Below the pieces are notes generated by a model that was not told the origin of the DNA, did not search any database, and was given only the letters and a program-made list of their open reading frames with translations. Positions 48,501 through 60,258 of a stretch of 64,000 nt of DNA are shown one piece after another (the stretch's first letter is position 1; each line of letters begins with the position of its first letter). The position numbers were made by a program, and so were the translations under genes. The stretch comes from Pseudoscleropodium purum (Eukaryota; Streptophyta; Bryopsida; Hypnales; Brachytheciaceae): NCBI GenBank assembly GCA_963969395.1, contig OZ017798.1, forward strand, positions 15,058,173-15,122,172, written 5' to 3'.

Positions 48501-50400
48501 TATTGGATAGAAAATATGACAATAGTGCATATTATATATCCATAATTCTATTTTCATTGACAATTAGGCAATTTCATCCAAGATTTTTTTATTTGTTTGA
48601 AGTTTTCTAACAATTTTCGTCTCTTTGACTACCATTTTTTCTATAGGCTTGGTGCCTGGCAAAAAAATTTGGTGCAATTTGATGACAAATTGCCAAAAAA
48701 AAATACTAACTAATACACTTTAAGCCGTTGCTACAACCATTAATATGTCAAATATAATTGCCACAAAAAGACAAATAATTAAGCTTGCTTTAATTTCCAT
48801 TCAAACCCATTTTCAACCCATCAAAAATTAGAAGCATTTGTAAGGTCAACTTCTTAATGTATTTATAGATTTATAGATTTGTTTCAAATCAATTTTGAAG
48901 ATTTAACTTTAAAAATTCACTACAATATAATTCCTATATATGGCTTCAAGATTTTTATGATTGGTCAATATTACAAATATAATTGATTTGTGAAAAAGAC
49001 TTTAACATTTACTAATGTCCATTTCAACATTTTCTCTAAATAATAATTTTTCCTACACTAGGCATATTCTAAACACTTTGTATTGTTTCTTTTATAAAAT
49101 ATTATGACAATTGCTATCTTAGTTTCTAATTTGCATTAAAAAATGAAAGTTTGATAAAAAAAAAAGAATTGTGTAGCTGAAAATGTGACTATAATTTGTT
49201 GGTTGGATTTTCAAGAGTACAATAATGGAAGAAATAAGTTTATTCTATAATATATTATGATGTAAATGCATTTAGGAAGTTTCAAATTATTATTTTAATG
49301 TATCATCCACGCCTTTTGTGAATTAATTCTTCAATGTATTTTCAAAATCTATGACATCCAATAATTACCTTGAAATGTTATAAAAGACATTATGTCCTTG
49401 GGATGACTTCAAAGAAGCCTATAGGATGGAAAAAACATAGTATGTTTACATCTAATTTTTTTGCAATGGGAGTTGCTTGAATGCATTTTTAGGAAGTGGA
49501 AGTGGATGTTCCCTAATTGTAATGTTTTGGAATAAGAAAATGCTTAATCCACTTCTCATCATGTTATATGTTCTGTCAATAAGTAGCTCTTTATTCTTGA
49601 TATGATCTTTACCCATAATATTGAAGTCATTTGAAATGAAACTTATCAAGCCTAGTTTACACTCTAATTTGAAAATTTCTAAAATTCGTAGAATTACATA
49701 TTTTTTTGCAATTTGAACTTGGAACATATGATTGAAGTTTGATGATTTTTTAATTTTAGATTTATACAATAATTTGATTACACCATGATGTTATATACTA
49801 TAATATAATATACGCATACAAAAAGAATTCTAGATTATTAAGGCATATTTTGAAATCAATGATTTTTATTTTCACAAATGATTTTCAAATTTTCATGAAG
49901 TAAACAAGATACATGTTTTAAATCTTTGAAATATACATATGAATTTTTTCATTCATATATAGATGCAAAATGAGAGTGTAGAGAATAAAAGACTTTGAAG
50001 TTTGAAGAAGTGATCATATAATTATTTATCATTCTAGCCTTTGAAAGGATGCAAATTTATGACTAAGGACATGGCCAGATATCATCCAAGAAATACAAGG
50101 TAATCTCAAATGAATAGGTGCATTTTGTGGTTCAATAACTTCCATAATATTAGTAAACAAGGCATGTAGGCTCTAAGACACTATAGAAGGTCCAAGATAC
50201 TATAGAAGGTTCAAGAATATTGTCTTAATGCAAGGGACTGTAAGCTAGGGAGGATTCATCACCTCATAAAATTCTTTCTTGGTTCATTCTTTGACGTTAA
50301 AGATTCTAGAATGTACAAATTAGCAAGAAACAAAGAATACAAATGAACAAAATTATATGTCCTTTGAAAATTCTTCATGAGACATTTTTAGTCTTTGATG
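42594..50400. other. Large AT-rich intergenic region, no gene recognised
   Basis: Nearly 8 kb of strongly AT-rich DNA. The open frames are short and biased toward Phe, Ile, Asn and Lys, and none shows family motifs. The only structured elements seen are the inverted-repeat element at 43,611-43,839, a TA microsatellite near 45,496-45,512, and a possible extra repeat terminus near 46,860 (AAGGGGTTAA). Confidence 0.55.
43611..43839. mobile_element. MITE-like inverted-repeat element
   Basis: A 229-bp segment with ~25-bp terminal inverted repeats. The left arm starts ACAAAGTAGGACTAGTAGGG then TGAAAA. The complement of the right arm starts ACAAAGTAGGACTAGCAAGG then TGAAAA. The interior is AT-rich and non-coding. 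A target-site duplication is not obvious. This is a non-autonomous DNA transposon by structure, with the superfamily not assignable. Confidence 0.75.
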
Positions 50401-52091
50401 TTCTTTCAAGGTTGAATCCTCCATCAAACATTTTTCATCCTTGACGAAGTCTTTTCTAATTTCTAAGAGTGAGGTAAAATTTAAATTTACAGTTTCTTTA
50501 GATCTTAAGCGCCAAGGGTCCAAACAATTTCCCAAACACGGAGGCAACCAATGGGCAGTTAGAAAGGAGGCTAGGGCTCCCGTCGACTCTCCAAGCTGGG
50601 ATTGTCCGTCTGCCACGTCACCGACAAACGGGGACAGCCCACCGAAATGCCAACCGGGACCAGCCACATCAGCCTACTTTGATTTTGATTCATATCCAGA
50701 TGTGCCGGCGACTCTCGTAGATCCTGGCATAATTCGTAGATACGATCTTCCCAAACCGACATACTAGCTGCGTCAGAATCTACTCTTCTAGGGCAGCAAG
50801 CTTCTAAGTGCAGCCTTCTAAGAAGCTTTCGCGTTTTGCAAAGGAGAGGCAGTGAGCGAGCGAGCGAGCGAGCAGGCCATAGCCGGAGCCCCTGGTCCTG
50901 GTTTCCGAAGGGCGGAGGCGGCGCTGGCAGGCGGTAGACGATCCCAGTGAATTCGCGCAAGCGATTTTTGGATTTTTCGGGATTTTCAGGAAATTTTTGG
51001 CAGTTTTCTCGGTGTTTGATTCCGTGGAGCGTGGCCGTTACGGATCGCCTGCCTTTCTGAGGGTTTGTGAGTGGAATTCGGGGAGGTTTAGGACGGAGAT
51101 GGATTCTTATTAGGGTTAGAACTGGATTCGAGTTTGAGCGGTGAGTGTTGGAGTGGTTTTGATGATATTGGTGGCTCTGCGAGCAGAGAGCGGTGGATGC
51201 GTAATTTGTAGCTGAGGCTCTCGGAAAGCGCGTTGGCGTGAGGTATATTCAGTGCTGTTGAAGCTGATGTTTCTTCGCTTTCGATAAAGTCTGGTTGATT
51301 TGTCGTTTTCATTTTTGTATTTGACCTAATTTGTTTGCTTTCTGGTCCCGGTGTACCACGATTGATGTGCCGTTACTGGAGAATTTTAGGTCGAGTAGTA
51401 TGTTTGTTTGTGGTGGAGATTTTTGTGATGAAGTCAGGGCACTGCTGATTCATTAATATTTTTTAACAAGTAGACGATTAGAAGATCTGACTCGTTCGAT
51501 CGTGCGTAATTGAGCTTTGGAATGCGTATTGAGCGTGAGATCGACGGAGATTTGTTTTTTTCTGTATTTATCCTGATTTAGGCGTTCGGAATTTCTTGCA
51601 CGCCAACTGTCTTTGAAGTCAATACTTCCAGTGTTATGCGCGGAGGCTTATGCATGCGAAATTCTAACTTTGGGATATGGAAAACCGTTGGATATTGATT
51701 TGTAGTAATTCTATTTGCCTATGATAATTGTATTGAGGAGTAAATCTCTGCATGCCGTTTTACCAGTCTTGGAGGGATGAGTGTAAAAGCTGTCGAGTCT
51801 CGAGAGTCAGTGAGAGCGGCGTTACTAGAGAGGACGCTCCATTGTCCTCCTTATCCACTCCATCCTTACTCTCTTGAGGCTTTGTGTGTCTTTCTTGGTG
51901 TCCTTGTCCGAGCTTTTAGAGCAACAGGAAAGGTGCACGTTTGAAGAGTTTAGTCGGATATATAGGAGTACCATTATGGTTGTCAATACTTTGAGTTGTT
52001 GCATATTCTTCGTGCCTCTGCTATTGATACGCAAAGTTTAGTTACCAGCGTAAGCACATCACTTCATGCTTGCAGTAAATCAGCGGACGAA
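50401..52091 (+). promoter_or_regulatory. Promoter, 5' leader and probable leader intron of the WD40 gene
   Basis: Composition rises abruptly at about 50,560. A GAGC microsatellite occupies 50,854-50,873. A strong donor (TTGAGCG then GTGAGTGTT, GT at 51141) and an acceptor (CATGCTTGCAG ending at 52075), 16 bases before the start codon, suggest a ~935-bp leader intron, a common arrangement in plant genes. The upstream exon then lies near 50.8-51.14 kb. Open frames here in both directions lack similarity and are ignored. Confidence 0.45.
50854..50873 (+). repeat. GAGC tetranucleotide microsatellite
   Basis: Five tandem copies of GAGC, a GA-rich simple repeat typical of plant promoters and leaders, about 1.2 kb upstream of the WD40 start codon. 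Confidence 0.8.
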
Positions 52092-54916
52092 ATGGCTCAG
52101 CTGCAAGATGACGGGCAGTATGGGGGTGACGAGTACATGATGGTGGACTTTGAGGATGACGCAGACGATCAGCTGCAGGCGGCACGCGACAGGAATTCGC
52201 TTGATTCGGATTCGGATGATGAAATTGATGTGGTGAGTAGGCAATATCTCGGTTATCTCGAATCTGGAACGGTTATACGGTAATGTGTGAATTGTTTGTG
52301 TATAATGTTTATTTATGCACCTGCAGATGAGTAAAGTATCGGACACTACTGCTCTACAAGCCAGACGGGGAAAGGATATTCAAGGCATTCCATGGGACCG
52401 TCTACAATTTACAAGGGAGAAGTACCGAGAAACTCGGCTACAGCAGTATAAGAATTACGTGAATTTGCTGCAGCCACTTGATGAACTAGAGAAGGTGACT
52501 GATGACGATTTCCTTGTTGTTCCGATATCATTGTCATATGTAGACTCTCACACTATTCTAGACTTCTTAGTATATCTGTGACTATTTCGACCTTCAATTG
52601 CATTTAGGATTTGTGAAACTGATAACATTTTTGGTTGACTCGGGGTAGTTCTAATTTACATTGTCCGTTAACCATTATCCGTGTGCTGCTCATACACCTA
52701 CTATTTTCACATCCGCAGGAGTGCAAAATGGTAGAGAAGGAAAAGGAATTTTATCATTTCCGACACAACACTAGATCAGTTAAATCTACCATCGTCCATT
52801 TTCAGGTTAGACACTTTCTGACTCGTATTGTCTTGATATTCTCCTTGTATTGTTGCGTGTCAAATATGCTTCCTTATGTGATTTATAGGTGATCGAGGTT
52901 CCTCTCTATTACTGAGTGCTTAAATTTTAGACAAGTCTTGTGCCGAGGATGACAACATTTTCTGTTTCTCATTTGCTTGTTGTTTGTGGGCGAATGATGG
53001 TCAGCTGCGAAATCTAGTGTGGGCGACTTCCAAGCACGATGTGTATCTTATGCACAGCTATTCAGTGATGCACTGGTCACCCTTGACCAGGAAAGGGACC
53101 GAAGTGCTCAACGTTGCAGGCCCTGTTGTTCCAGCCTTGGAGGTAACTTCGTCAGTTTCTTCCTGCCTTCTGTAGTTTCATGTCTTCATATCCGTCTGCT
53201 TCGTCAATCTTGTTCTCGAAAGAATGCATCAAGCTTTGTTGGGAGAGTTTTCACTTTTGAGTTTGAAATGTTCTACGCTTCTGTGCGCTACGATCCAACT
53301 TAGAATGTTGGTTCACTTTCTCACTTCTTTTTTACACGCTAGTAGCAGTCAGTAGTAAATATTAGGATATGAGGATGTCATAAGTAGTGTTGGATTTGGT
53401 TCCTTTTTTTCACGATTGAAATAGTGCTGTATTTTAATAAATTTTAGTAATTAGCCCTACCATTTTATGTGCTCATCTTTATGAGCTACCATACTTTGCG
53501 TAGGGTCAGAGAACCCCGTGGCCCTATCAACATGGGTTGGGACGTGTTCAGATCAGCACTATGTGTGTGAAGCGCAACCTCCTTGTAGCAGGTGGATTTC
53601 AAGGCGAGATGGTTTGCAAGGTAAGATGAACTGGCTTAGCTGATATGTTTATGTCCAGTTGATCTGCCGCACGTATTTGGGACTTTGTTAATGCTTGCTA
53701 CTTGTACTTTTTTGTATTCATCAACGTTTGCACCAGAAACATGAACTCATCACGTTTTTTTCTTGCTTGAACAGAACCTAGATCGTCCTGGAGTGTCATA
53801 TTGTGCCAAGATCACCCATGATGACAATGCGATCACCAACGCTATTGATATTTATGACAATTGCAGGTACTTCAGTGGAAAGAGTCACTGAGATGGGTTG
53901 TCTATTTGCGTTTTGTGTTTGAACTATTATCAGTTTTCTAATTTTGAAGATCAATTTTGAAGATGCGTTTGTTTGCTTTTGATGAGCGGTTTCAGTAAGC
54001 TTTGGGTTGTTTGGAGTGCTTTGCAGCGGAGCAGTGCGATTGATGAGTTCCAACAACGATTCGGTTGTCCGCGTCTTTGACTGCAACAACTTCTCTGTTT
54101 TGAACCGATTTTACTTCCCTTGGGCTGTGAATGTAAGCTTCCTTGTCCGTTTTCGTCCTATTCTCTTTATTCGCCTCTCCTTCTTCCTTGTTTTACTCTA
54201 GGAGTGGCTGCATTTAGTGGAGCTTCGCAGAATCCGCCAAGGTGTTTGCAACGAGTGAACCTTCTAACTCTCCGTCGTTTCCATGTCGGTACAGCATACC
54301 TCTGTGAGTCCTGACAGCAAAACTGTGATAGTCGTTGGAGATAATGCCGATGGACTACTGGCTGATAGCCAAAGCGGCAAGGTAACGCTCTCGTAACCAA
54401 GACAATGCTTTTTGTTTGTTTGTTTGGTAAAATCAAATCTTATATATAATTTCGTTCTGTATGTCTGATCATCATCTAACCATGTTTCCGCAATGATCAC
54501 AGGTCATTGCGCACTTGAGAGGTCATCTAGACTACTCATTTGCATCAGCCTGGCACCCTGATGGACGTGTCTTTGCCACTGGAAATCAGGACACAACCTG
54601 CCGCCTTTGGGATAATCGCTATTTGGGATCCTCTTTGGCGGTTCTCAAAGGTCGCATTGGTGCGATACGGTCCATAAGATTCACAGCTGACGGGCGTTTC
54701 ATGGTTATGGCAGAGCCTGCAGATTTTGTGCATGTTTTTGACACTAAGCAGGACTACTCTCATTGCCAGGAGATTGATCTTTTTGGAGAAGTAGCAGGAG
54801 TCTCTTTCAGCCCTGATTCAGAGTCCCTCTTTGTAGGGGTGGCAGATCGAACATATGGGAGCCTACTCGAGTTCAACCGTGGTCATGCTAACTCGTATCT
54901 TGATTGCGTCATATAG
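52092..54916 (+). CDS. WD40-repeat protein, plant relative of yeast C2A9.03-type proteins
   Basis: The nine exons are 52092-52232, 52327-52494, 52719-52805, 53005-53142, 53504-53620, 53775-53866, 54027-54132, 54295-54381 and 54503-54916, giving 449 residues in one frame with GT-AG introns. The N terminus is strongly acidic (FEDDADDQ and DSDSDDEIDV, 1-47). It is followed by the family signature DTTALQARRGKDIQGIPWDR and REKYRETRLQQYKNY. The rest forms WD40 blades: LVWATSKHDVYLMHSYSVMHWS, NNDSVVRVFDCNNF, VSPDSKTVIVVGDN, and a clear GH..YSFASAWHPDGRVFATGNQDTTCRLWD repeat near the C terminus. WD40 propellers are protein-interaction scaffolds. This subfamily (Arabidopsis transducin/WD40 proteins of unknown role) has no assigned biochemical function. 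The start at 52092 is chosen because the frame upstream lies in the leader intron. Confidence 0.9.
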
Positions 54917-55637
54917 GCACTGTTTGCGAGCTCTTATGACAGGGCAAATCTTTCAGTCACAGGGCTGCCGGAGCGTGAATTGGTTGTGAGGTTTGGTGAA
55001 CTATCAGTATTTATATTCCTGAGGAGCTTATGTGCGATGGAGGGATATTATTCGTATTATCAGCAAATCGGAGCTTTTGGATTACGTGCTTGGTCGTGGA
55101 TTTTTCTGCGTGTGAGAGACATGGGTGCTGCCAATGTCTTCAATTACAGGGTCGCAAATGGCTACTAGGAAAGCCGCAAACTTAGCACCCCCATTGTTTT
55201 TAACAGAGGTCGTTTCTGTGAATAGATGGAAAGAGTGATAAGGACATGTATATTGACGATGATAATCTGAGTAGGAGACTTATATGGCATCGAATGTTAG
55301 CAGAACCCATGATGCGGAAAGGTAAACAAGACATTGTTTGGCACTGACCTTGCAGTGTACATCGTCAACGCTGCGCGTGACTCTCTTTAAAGAGTAGAGA
55401 AACGACTAGGAGGGGGGTTCCTTTCAGAGGTGTGTAGTTGTGTCCACTGAGGACACTTGGTCTTTCAGGCCACAGAAGGTTAGCTTTGTCAGTGAATCAT
55501 CAACTATTCGTCATGACTATCATGGTTTGAGTGAGGATGCTCTAGCTGGTTCCTTTGGAATTACCCTTTGTAAATAACTGAGTGTAACCTACACTGTTAA
55601 GGTTACGTGGTGCTGAAGTGTACATTTTCCCTTGCCT
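54917..55637 (+). other. 3' UTR and downstream region of the WD40 gene
   Basis: Moderately GC-rich sequence after the stop codon, without a convincing reading frame; it probably includes the 3' untranslated region. No polyadenylation site can be fixed. Confidence 0.4.
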
Positions 55638-55828
55638 GTGAGATAGAGTGCTGATATTCTTGGAATTTGTGTGTTTCTCATCCACAAGTAATGCTGTGTG
55701 TTTGGATGCCTGCATGTGGGTTATTTCAGTGTGAGATAGAGTGCTGATATTCTTGGAATTTGTGTGTTTCTCATCCACTAGTAATGCTGTCAGTGTGTTT
55801 GGATGCCTGCTTGTGGGTTATTTCAGTA
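55638..55828 (+). repeat. Two-copy ~93-bp tandem duplication
   Basis: The sequence starting GTGAGATAGAGTGCTGATAT at 55638 recurs at 55731, and the match continues through TTCTTGGAATTTGTGTGTTT, CTCATCCAC, AGTAATGCTGT, TGTGTTTGGATGCCTGC and GTGGGTTATTTCAGT. The copies are nearly identical, with a CA insertion and a few substitutions, so the duplication is recent. It lies about 0.7 kb after the WD40 stop codon, possibly in the 3' untranslated region. Confidence 0.9.
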
Positions 55829-56095
55829 GCACTGTTTGACAGAAGTTCTCCATATTTGGCTGAAATCCATGTGCGTCTTGATCTTATTGGATGGAGTTAA
55901 CTCAAGTCCATGTCTTGAACTTATTGGGTGGAGTTACGTGAGGGAGGGGGAACATCACCTAATAAAAAGTCTCTGATGAATGACTAGCATTGCCGCAGCA
56001 TGAGAAAACACATTTTCATTTGGCCTAGGGGTAATTGCATGGTAGATGACCATCAAGGTTTCTCATCTGTCCTTTCAGGAGCATCCCCACAATTC

Positions 56096-56142
56096 TTCCC
56101 TATCCCCATCTGATGAAAGGGGACAGATGTGGGGATAGGGAA
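56096..56142. repeat. C-rich/G-rich hairpin
   Basis: The left arm TTCCCTATCCCCATCTG and the right arm CAGATGTGGGGATAGGGAA are complementary apart from a two-base bulge, with an 11-base loop. An outer GAGCAT ... ATGCTC pair extends the symmetry. It could be a small foldback element. It is too far from the WD40 stop codon to call a terminator, and plant genes do not use such terminators. Confidence 0.6.
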
Positions 56143-56149
56143 TGCTCTC

Positions 56150-57508
56150 ATTCCACGTGTGTTGTTTAGTAATTGGTATTAGTAGTTGGCATGAACATAA
56201 TCACTGATGTTTCCATGCTAAAAACAATAATTATTGTGTGTAACTATGCTGGAAAACAATAATTATTGTGGTAGTTCTATAGAAATGCAAGGAGCTATGA
56301 GAATATGTCCTAAAAAATTACTTGATTGGACAAGCTACTTGTGATTATACCTATTTTTTATAAATACATTTCTATGTCTTGATAGTGATTCATTTACATA
56401 TAATTCAAAAATTCAAGGATATCAATCAAATTAAATGTGGTGTAATATGTGGCATGCATAAATTTACCAAAGATTAGCTAAAAATATAAGTTCATATGTT
56501 GTAGTTATTCAAAAATACTTATGTATTTTATGATTGTGAGAGGTATACCTTCTAAATTAAACCCCATAGCATCCTTAGCTTTCAAGAGGATTTAAAAACA
56601 TCATTATTTTGGGAGTGTCATAAGTCTAAATAGTAGTGAAGTATAGAAATCTCAAGTAGACAATCTTTTAGTATATGAGTTGTAATGACATGAATCACTT
56701 TTGGAATCATTTGACCATATAAATTGCAACATCTTAATATGTTAATTATGTTGTCACTCTGTTGCACTTGGGGATTAATTTATGTACGAAAAATTTATAC
56801 TATATTTGGTTTTTAAAATTTTGTAAGATTATATATAAATATATATGAAATTATTTAGAAAGCAAAAAACAAGGTTCCATTATTACCTAAAGATTGTAGA
56901 ATTTTCCAATTCTGCAAATTTTTTCTATTGTTATATACCAAACCTATAATGATCAATCTTTTTTATACTTGCATCTATCATCAAAAATTGCATGTACAAC
57001 TAACATGACACAATGAACAATTCTTTCCAATAACTACAACCTAATTAATGAATCAAAATAATTTTTAATGAAAACCATTACACATATTTGATGGTCACAC
57101 AAAAAATGATTGCATTCTTTACATAACTACATAAGTAATATATGACATGTTATTCTAAAATCTAAGTATTAATATATAAAATTACAATTTTTCATGTTTG
57201 ACCTACATTTATATATATATATTTTTAAATACTCCCCCCCCCAAAAAAAAAAATTAAGGCAATTACAAAAACTTGATAGCTACCAATTAATTAATATTAT
57301 CATTTAAACCTAAAGCTTGACCTCCCTCCTTTATTCTTCTCATCTTATCCAATGATCAATACTCGATAAGATCATTTCTAAGCTAAAGAATCCTTATTCA
57401 TTCTTCATTTGCATTGAACCTTTATATTACTTAACAAATGTCAAACTATGTTTTGTAGGTAAAACATCACTTATACTCAATAGGAGGAAGTTCATCATCC
57501 CTTTCATT
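56150..57508. other. AT-rich intergenic DNA, no gene recognised
   Basis: AT-rich spacer with a C-run then an A-run near 57,233-57,255 and no recognisable gene. Confidence 0.5.
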
Positions 57509-58625
57509 TCAAACAATTATATTATGAAAAATTGAACATGCTATAACTATATTTTCCATTATTTCTAATTTATATTGCTTAATAGATTGTTGTATAATAT
57601 CCCACTTCATTTGCAAAACACCAAAACAACGTTTAATATCTTTCTTGGTAGCCTCTTGCATTTTTGCAAAAAGTATTTTCTTTTGCTCTTTTACTCTATA
57701 GATGGTTTGCACCCAAATACTCCATGGTGGATAAATTGAACCATTTGCAAATAATATCATGTGTAATGATTATTGTTTACCTCAAAGCTCAAATCATTGG
57801 TCTAAAATGACCCTAAACTACCATGGGTGATGGGGCAAGTGGTAGGGGCCTTGGGATGCATCCATGAGGTTGCTAGTTAAATTCCCTGTGCTTTTCTTAT
57901 GTTTTGATAGGGGTGCCCATAATATGTAATTCCAATTAATTACTAATTGCCATGGATGAGTCGTATACTCGTATCAGTCCTTGTTGCAATCCTTCCCTGT
58001 GTTGATGTTGCTTGCATAGGTCTTGTTCATGTCCTTGTGTTCTGATGGCGGTGCCCATGGCATGAAATTCTAGTTAATTACTGGTTGCCATGGATGAGTC
58101 ATGAGTCGTGTCAGTCCTTGCTGCAACCCTTCCCTATGTTGACATTGCTTACATAGGTCTTGTTCATGTCCCTCTTCTTGTGTTCTGATGTGGGTGCCCA
58201 TGGCTTGTAATTCCAGTTACTGGTTGCCATGGATGAGTCGTGTTAGTCTTCATTGCAACCCTCAAAGGTTGTATGTCATCCAAAAAAACAAAAAACAAAA
58301 CTCAAATCATGGGCTTGATTTTCTAAATAATTATGCAAAATTGGACTACTATTTAAAACATTTATATTATTGATGGTTGCAAGCATACCAAAAAACATGC
58401 CAAACCTACTATGGTTGATCAGATATAGCTTCTAAAATGATTGTATATTGATCATCATTGTCAATAAATTGACTATGCCATGCCATGGAGCAATTCCTCC
58501 AACCAAGATGCATGCAATCATAGGATCCAAACATATTGGCCAACCTCTCTTTTGATTCACTTCCATTTGTTTGATTATATCTTCATAAGTTGGTTTGTAC
58601 AAATATTGGTTTTCCTAAATCTGTC
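57509..58625 (-). pseudogene. PIF/Harbinger-type transposase pseudogene, split by a SINE-like insertion
   Basis: The minus-strand reading shows the plant Harbinger (PF04827-type) DDE nuclease in order. First come YLYKPTYEDIIKQMEVNQKRGW and, after a frameshift, FGSYDCMHLGWRNCSMAWHS with the first catalytic Asp. Next are TIILEAISDQP, and after a stop, WHVFFGMLATINNINVLNSS and PILHNYLENQAHDL. After the insertion come FANGSIYPPWSIWVQTI and LFAKMQEATKKDIKRCFGVL, then CSIFHNIIV. The second Asp of the usual ADGIYP motif is Asn here, and the usual Glu in DVERAFG is Lys (DIKRCFG). With these changes, several frameshifts and stops, and the insertion at 57798-58300, the gene is dead. Harbinger transposases move elements with 3-bp TWA target sites; the element's ends were not found. 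Confidence 0.8.
57798..58300 (+). mobile_element. tRNA-derived SINE-like insertion with internal tandem body
   Basis: The insertion is flanked by a direct repeat CTCAAATCAT at 57788-57797 and 58301-58310, consistent with a target-site duplication. Near its 5' end is an A-box-like TGGGGCAAGTGG (57831) and a B-box-like AGTTAAATTCC (57875-57885) at tRNA-like spacing. The body repeats a ~140-bp unit almost three times, anchored by GGTGCCCAT at 57912, 58050 and 58193 and by TTGCCATGGATGAGTC. It ends in an A-rich tail at 58282-58300. Removing it rejoins the Harbinger reading (HDL before and after), which supports a retrotransposed insertion into an already resident transposase. Such elements depend on LINE machinery in trans. 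Confidence 0.75.
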
Positions 58626-59240
58626 AAAAACTACATGTTGTTTTAACCTTAAAATCTTCATATCTTATAGGAGAGCTTGTTTTATATAACTTCAATCAAA
58701 GTGAACTATCCATTGTGGATCATCATGTGGTAACTTTCCAAATAATTCATCAACTACTAAGTCCTTCATGTCTTTTGTTTGAGTGTCCATAAATTTTGTC
58801 AAATTAGTAGTGGCTTTTAAATTGCCACTCAAATTATTAGTCAACTTGAGCTTCCACTATTGTTTTGGTTTCTTTGATCTAATTAGTCTCTCTATACTTG
58901 CAAACAAATCATCACGGATAGATGTTGAAGCTTTCCCGATGATGATCAATGGAATGTTGATGGGCTCCTCTTTGATCCTTTTGTTCCACACCCTCTCCAC
59001 TTGCGTTGGTCTTCGTTGGCCTTCAAGTGCCTCGTTTGTAGCGTCTTTCAATATTTTTTAACAATGTAGATATTTGGATGTAGTACCTTCTAGGCCATTG
59101 CCTATATATATATACTCAACATTGATTTATGTTCATCTTCAACATTGGTACCAGATTTCTTCAATCTCTTTCACTTCATTCAAACATGTCATGATTTTTT
59201 TGGTATCATGTTGATTTTTGACCACCTACATCACACATAA
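58626..59240 (-). pseudogene. Possible upstream part of the Harbinger element
   Basis: Minus-strand open stretches here (for example 59051-58857, with VERVWNKRIKEEP and SIRDDLFASIERLIRSKK, and a VVKNQHDTKKIMTCLNEVKE segment near 59,150-59,230) are more charged than the AT-rich background and lie just upstream of the transposase pseudogene in the same orientation. They could be remnants of the transposase N terminus or of the accompanying ORF1 protein. I recognise no definite domain. Confidence 0.3.
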
Positions 59241-59656
59241 TATTACACCAAAACTTTTAAAGGCAAAATAATTAAATAAATAAATAAATGATATTCAATT
59301 TATAAAGCTTACAAATGCAAATGAAACATGCATTCATCAATAGCAAACTAAAGAAGCAATGTTAAAGAAGAAATTTACAAACTTTAATGGTGTAAAGATA
59401 CTTACTTGTTCAATCGGGATTTTTGGGTCTGCTTTGGCATATGAAAAACATTGAACCAATCTTCAATCCTTGACCAAAATTGGATGTAAATATTTAATGT
59501 AAACAATAATAGAAATAGTCCCAAAAATTGTAAGTTTGGATTGTCCAATCATTCTAGTGTCTCAATAATTTAATTTATTTTTGGATAGGAAAGTCCAATT
59601 CTAATAATGCCTTATTGAATGCATGTTGATTAATTATAAAAATGACACTACCTAAA

Positions 59657-59912
59657 CATCAAATCTTGTGATTGTTTCAATCTACATATGATATTCAAAC
59701 AATATATACTTGATTGCTTTAGAATCTTTATTCAATTTCTAAATTTTTATTATTATTAATATTTGATCAATTTAATCAATGCAACATCAAAGCTTGTGAT
59801 TGTTTCAATCTACATATGATATTCAAACAAAATATATTTGTGTGCTTCAAAATCTCCATTCAATTATTAAAAAAATAATAAGACTTTAATTAATTTAATC
59901 AATGCAACAAAC
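59657..59912 (+). repeat. Two-copy ~128-bp tandem duplication
   Basis: CATCAAATCTTGTGATTG at 59657 recurs as CATCAAAGCTTGTGATTG at 59785. Both are followed by TTTCAATCTACATATGATAT, TCAAACAA, a GTGC/TTGC TT segment, and TTTAATCAATGCAAC at the end. It is non-coding AT-rich DNA. Confidence 0.85.
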
Positions 59913-60037
59913 TACTAGTTTTGGATTTGTCCTCCTCATCAAATATCTACCTATAGTCATTAGTATTTGATTCATCATTCATTTGTTATTTTGAAGACAT
60001 TACTATCCAATGAAAAGATGCAACACACCTAATTTCA

Positions 60038-60258
60038 ATTATCCCCCACTCAAAAAAAATGAGAGCCGTTGATTATAAGAAAATAATTCCCCTCCTCCCT
60101 CTAACACCATTGATCTTGAAAAATAAGATGTACACCTATGGCTATGGATATGAATATTTTGAAATATGATTCAAGATACAATATGTTATAAATATGGATA
60201 CGGGTACATTTAAGAAATATAAATACAAAATACATGAGTTATTAACCCATATTGGTTG
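60038..60258. repeat. Dispersed repeat, partner of 41000-41206
   Basis: The second copy of the imperfect ~210-bp repeat described at 41,000-41,206, in the same orientation: A-run, GAGCCGTTGAT, C-rich segment, CACCATTGATCTT, GGCTATGGATATGA, then a GATACAATAT-type stretch and CCCATATTG. Confidence 0.45.

Noticed and set aside
42594..50400. LTR retrotransposon in the large AT-rich spacer
   Set aside because: No long direct repeats, primer-binding site, or reverse transcriptase or integrase motifs were seen in any frame. The region is either ancient decayed sequence or unique.
50353..50960. Frames of about 105-130 residues on both strands before the WD40 gene
   Set aside because: They straddle the sharp change from AT-rich DNA to the WD40 promoter, show no domain, and are Pro/Arg-rich only because of local GC content.
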